Assembly: GCA_030681635.1 (NCBI GenBank)
Contig: JAUXRT010000541.1
Span: forward strand, 1-7,077
Direction of reading: 5' to 3'
DNA: 7,077 nt
DNA from: Reyranella sp.
GTDB lineage: Bacteria > Pseudomonadota > Alphaproteobacteria > Reyranellales > Reyranellaceae
Shown here: positions 6,152 through 7,077 of the stretch, in pieces
How the letters are laid out: the number at the start of each line of letters is the position of its first letter
Position numbering within the stretch: the stretch's first letter is position 1
The notes under the pieces: model-generated
Told to the model about the DNA's origin: nothing
Databases searched by the model: none
What the model saw: only the letters and a program-made list of their open reading frames with translations
Translations under genes and position numbers: made by a program

Positions 6152-7077
6152 ATGTCGAAGAAGATGCAGTCCGAACTCGTCGCGATCCTCGCCGACCTGA
6201 TCGCACTCCCGAGCCCTTATCCGCCCGGCACCAGTGTCGAGATCTGCGCCTATGCCGCCAAGCGCCTGAAGAAGGCAGGCTACAAGGTCGAGACCGTCAC
6301 CAAGACCAAAGGCGTCGACAATGTCGTGGCGCGGATGAAGGGCAAATCGAAAGGCCCCGTCATCGCTTTCAACGCCCATGTCGACACGGTGGGCGTGGGC
6401 GAGCGCGCCAACTGGAAGACCGACCCTTACAAGGCTCTGGTCAAGGGCGGCCTCGTCTACGGACTCGGCGCCGGCAACTGCAAGGGCAGCATGGCGGTCC
6501 AGATCTGGCTCGCCGAGGAGATCGCGCGGCGCGGCGGCCCGGCCAAGGGCGAGCTGATCTTCACCTTCGTGGCCGACGAGGAGAATCTCGGGCCCGACGG
6601 CATGGAATTCCTGCGCAAGACCGGCAAGGTGCGGCCCGACGCGCTGATATTGGGTGCGCAGACCGAGAACAACCTGATCGTGGCCGAGCGCGGCGTGATG
6701 TGGGCCCGCATCACCACCAAGGGCCGTGCGGCACACGCCGGCAATCCCGCCGCCGGTGACAACGCCATCCTGCGCATGATGCGGTTGGTGGGCGCGCTCA
6801 GCTCCTACTACGACAAGGCGCTGGCCCGGCGCGTGTCGGGCGCCATGAAGTCGACGGTTAACATCGGCATGTTCCATGGCGGGCACAACACCAACGTCGT
6901 GCCCTCGGCCTGCACGGTCGAGGTCGACCGCCGCCTGCTGCCCGACGAGAAGGTGACGGACGCGTTCAAGGAGCTGAAGCGCGTGGTCGACGGCGACGGC
7001 GAACCGCGCAAGCTCTACACGGTCGAGTTCCTCACCGGCACCAACGGCTTCTTCGCCCCGGAGAACGGCGCCGCCGT
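6152..7077 (+). CDS. M20-family deacylase-like protein (ArgE/DapE/CPG2-like), truncated at right edge, altered metal site
   Basis: The first 308 residues of an M20 peptidase/deacylase-like protein, starting MSKKMQSELVAILADL, with AAGGAA as the likely ribosome site. Seen in order: FNAHVDT (73-79; ligand H76 and D78), GLGAGNCKGSMA (104-115), ADEENLG (141-147; base E143 and ligand E144), LILGAQTEN (165-173), the dimerisation-domain GRAAHAGNP (191-199; H195) and NTNVVPSACTVEVDRRLLP (246-264). In the family the second motif carries the bridging Asp (DxKGG); here it is N109. The fourth normally reads EPT with a metal-binding Glu/Asp; here that position is A169. The final His ligand is beyond the window. 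It is either a subgroup with unusual metal binding or a non-canonical hydrolase. Operon placement behind an allantoate-type amidohydrolase suggests a nitrogen-salvage substrate, but none can be named. Confidence 0.85.
   Translation, partial: MSKKMQSELVAILADLIALPSPYPPGTSVEICAYAAKRLKKAGYKVETVTKTKGVDNVVARMKGKSKGPVIAFNAHVDTVGVGERANWKTDPYKALVKGGLVYGLGAGNCKGSMAVQIWLAEEIARRGGPAKGELIFTFVADEENLGPDGMEFLRKTGKVRPDALILGAQTENNLIVAERGVMWARITTKGRAAHAGNPAAGDNAILRMMRLVGALSSYYDKALARRVSGAMKSTVNIGMFHGGHNTNVVPSACTVEVDRRLLPDEKVTDAFKELKRVVDGDGEPRKLYTVEFLTGTNGFFAPENGAA

Noticed and set aside
6146..6886. Minus-strand open frame of 246 codons opposite the partial M20 gene
   Set aside because: Composition typical of an antisense shadow, with no recognisable motif; the plus strand carries M20 motifs throughout.

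Overview
The window comes from a GC-rich bacterial chromosome. Codons favour G or C at the third position, and high GC gives long spurious antisense frames. The gene families fit a proteobacterium, most likely alphaproteobacterial (soil or freshwater type); this is an inference and no taxonomic marker gene is present. No RNA gene, mobile element or CRISPR array was seen, and coding density is very high.

Left block (about 1-3887): an acyl-CoA catabolic locus built around a divergent promoter. On the minus strand, a TetR-family regulator gene is followed, with a 4-base ATGA overlap, by the first 157 codons of an AMP-dependent acyl-CoA ligase that runs off the left edge. On the plus strand, a tight three-gene operon encodes a long-chain-type acyl-CoA dehydrogenase, a small Zn-ribbon/OB-fold (DUF35) protein and an SCP2-type thiolase-like protein. 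The 76-base divergent region holds a strong imperfect palindrome, the probable TetR operator, over a candidate promoter. The likely scheme is that the ligase makes a CoA thioester, the dehydrogenase puts in an alpha,beta double bond, and the DUF35/thiolase-like pair cleaves or forms a C-C bond. A hydratase would be needed from elsewhere. The thiolase-like protein has Ser where thiolases have the nucleophilic Cys, which points away from ordinary thiolysis and towards aldolase-like chemistry such as that of the Ltp2-DUF35 complexes.

Right block (about 3884-7077): a C-N hydrolase locus. A minus-strand PuuE-type allantoinase (polysaccharide-deacetylase fold) is divergent from a plus-strand M20 amidohydrolase of the allantoate/N-carbamoyl-amino-acid class. 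A second, partial M20 deacylase-like gene follows and runs off the right edge. The first two enzymes could act in sequence (allantoin to allantoate to a ureido product with ammonia release). The third has substitutions at two expected metal-ligand positions and its substrate is unknown.

The blocks meet tail to tail: the thiolase-like gene and the allantoinase gene overlap by four bases, each using TAG within one CTAG palindrome, so there is no room for a terminator between them. The most notable points are the two active-site departures, the operator palindrome and the shared stop.
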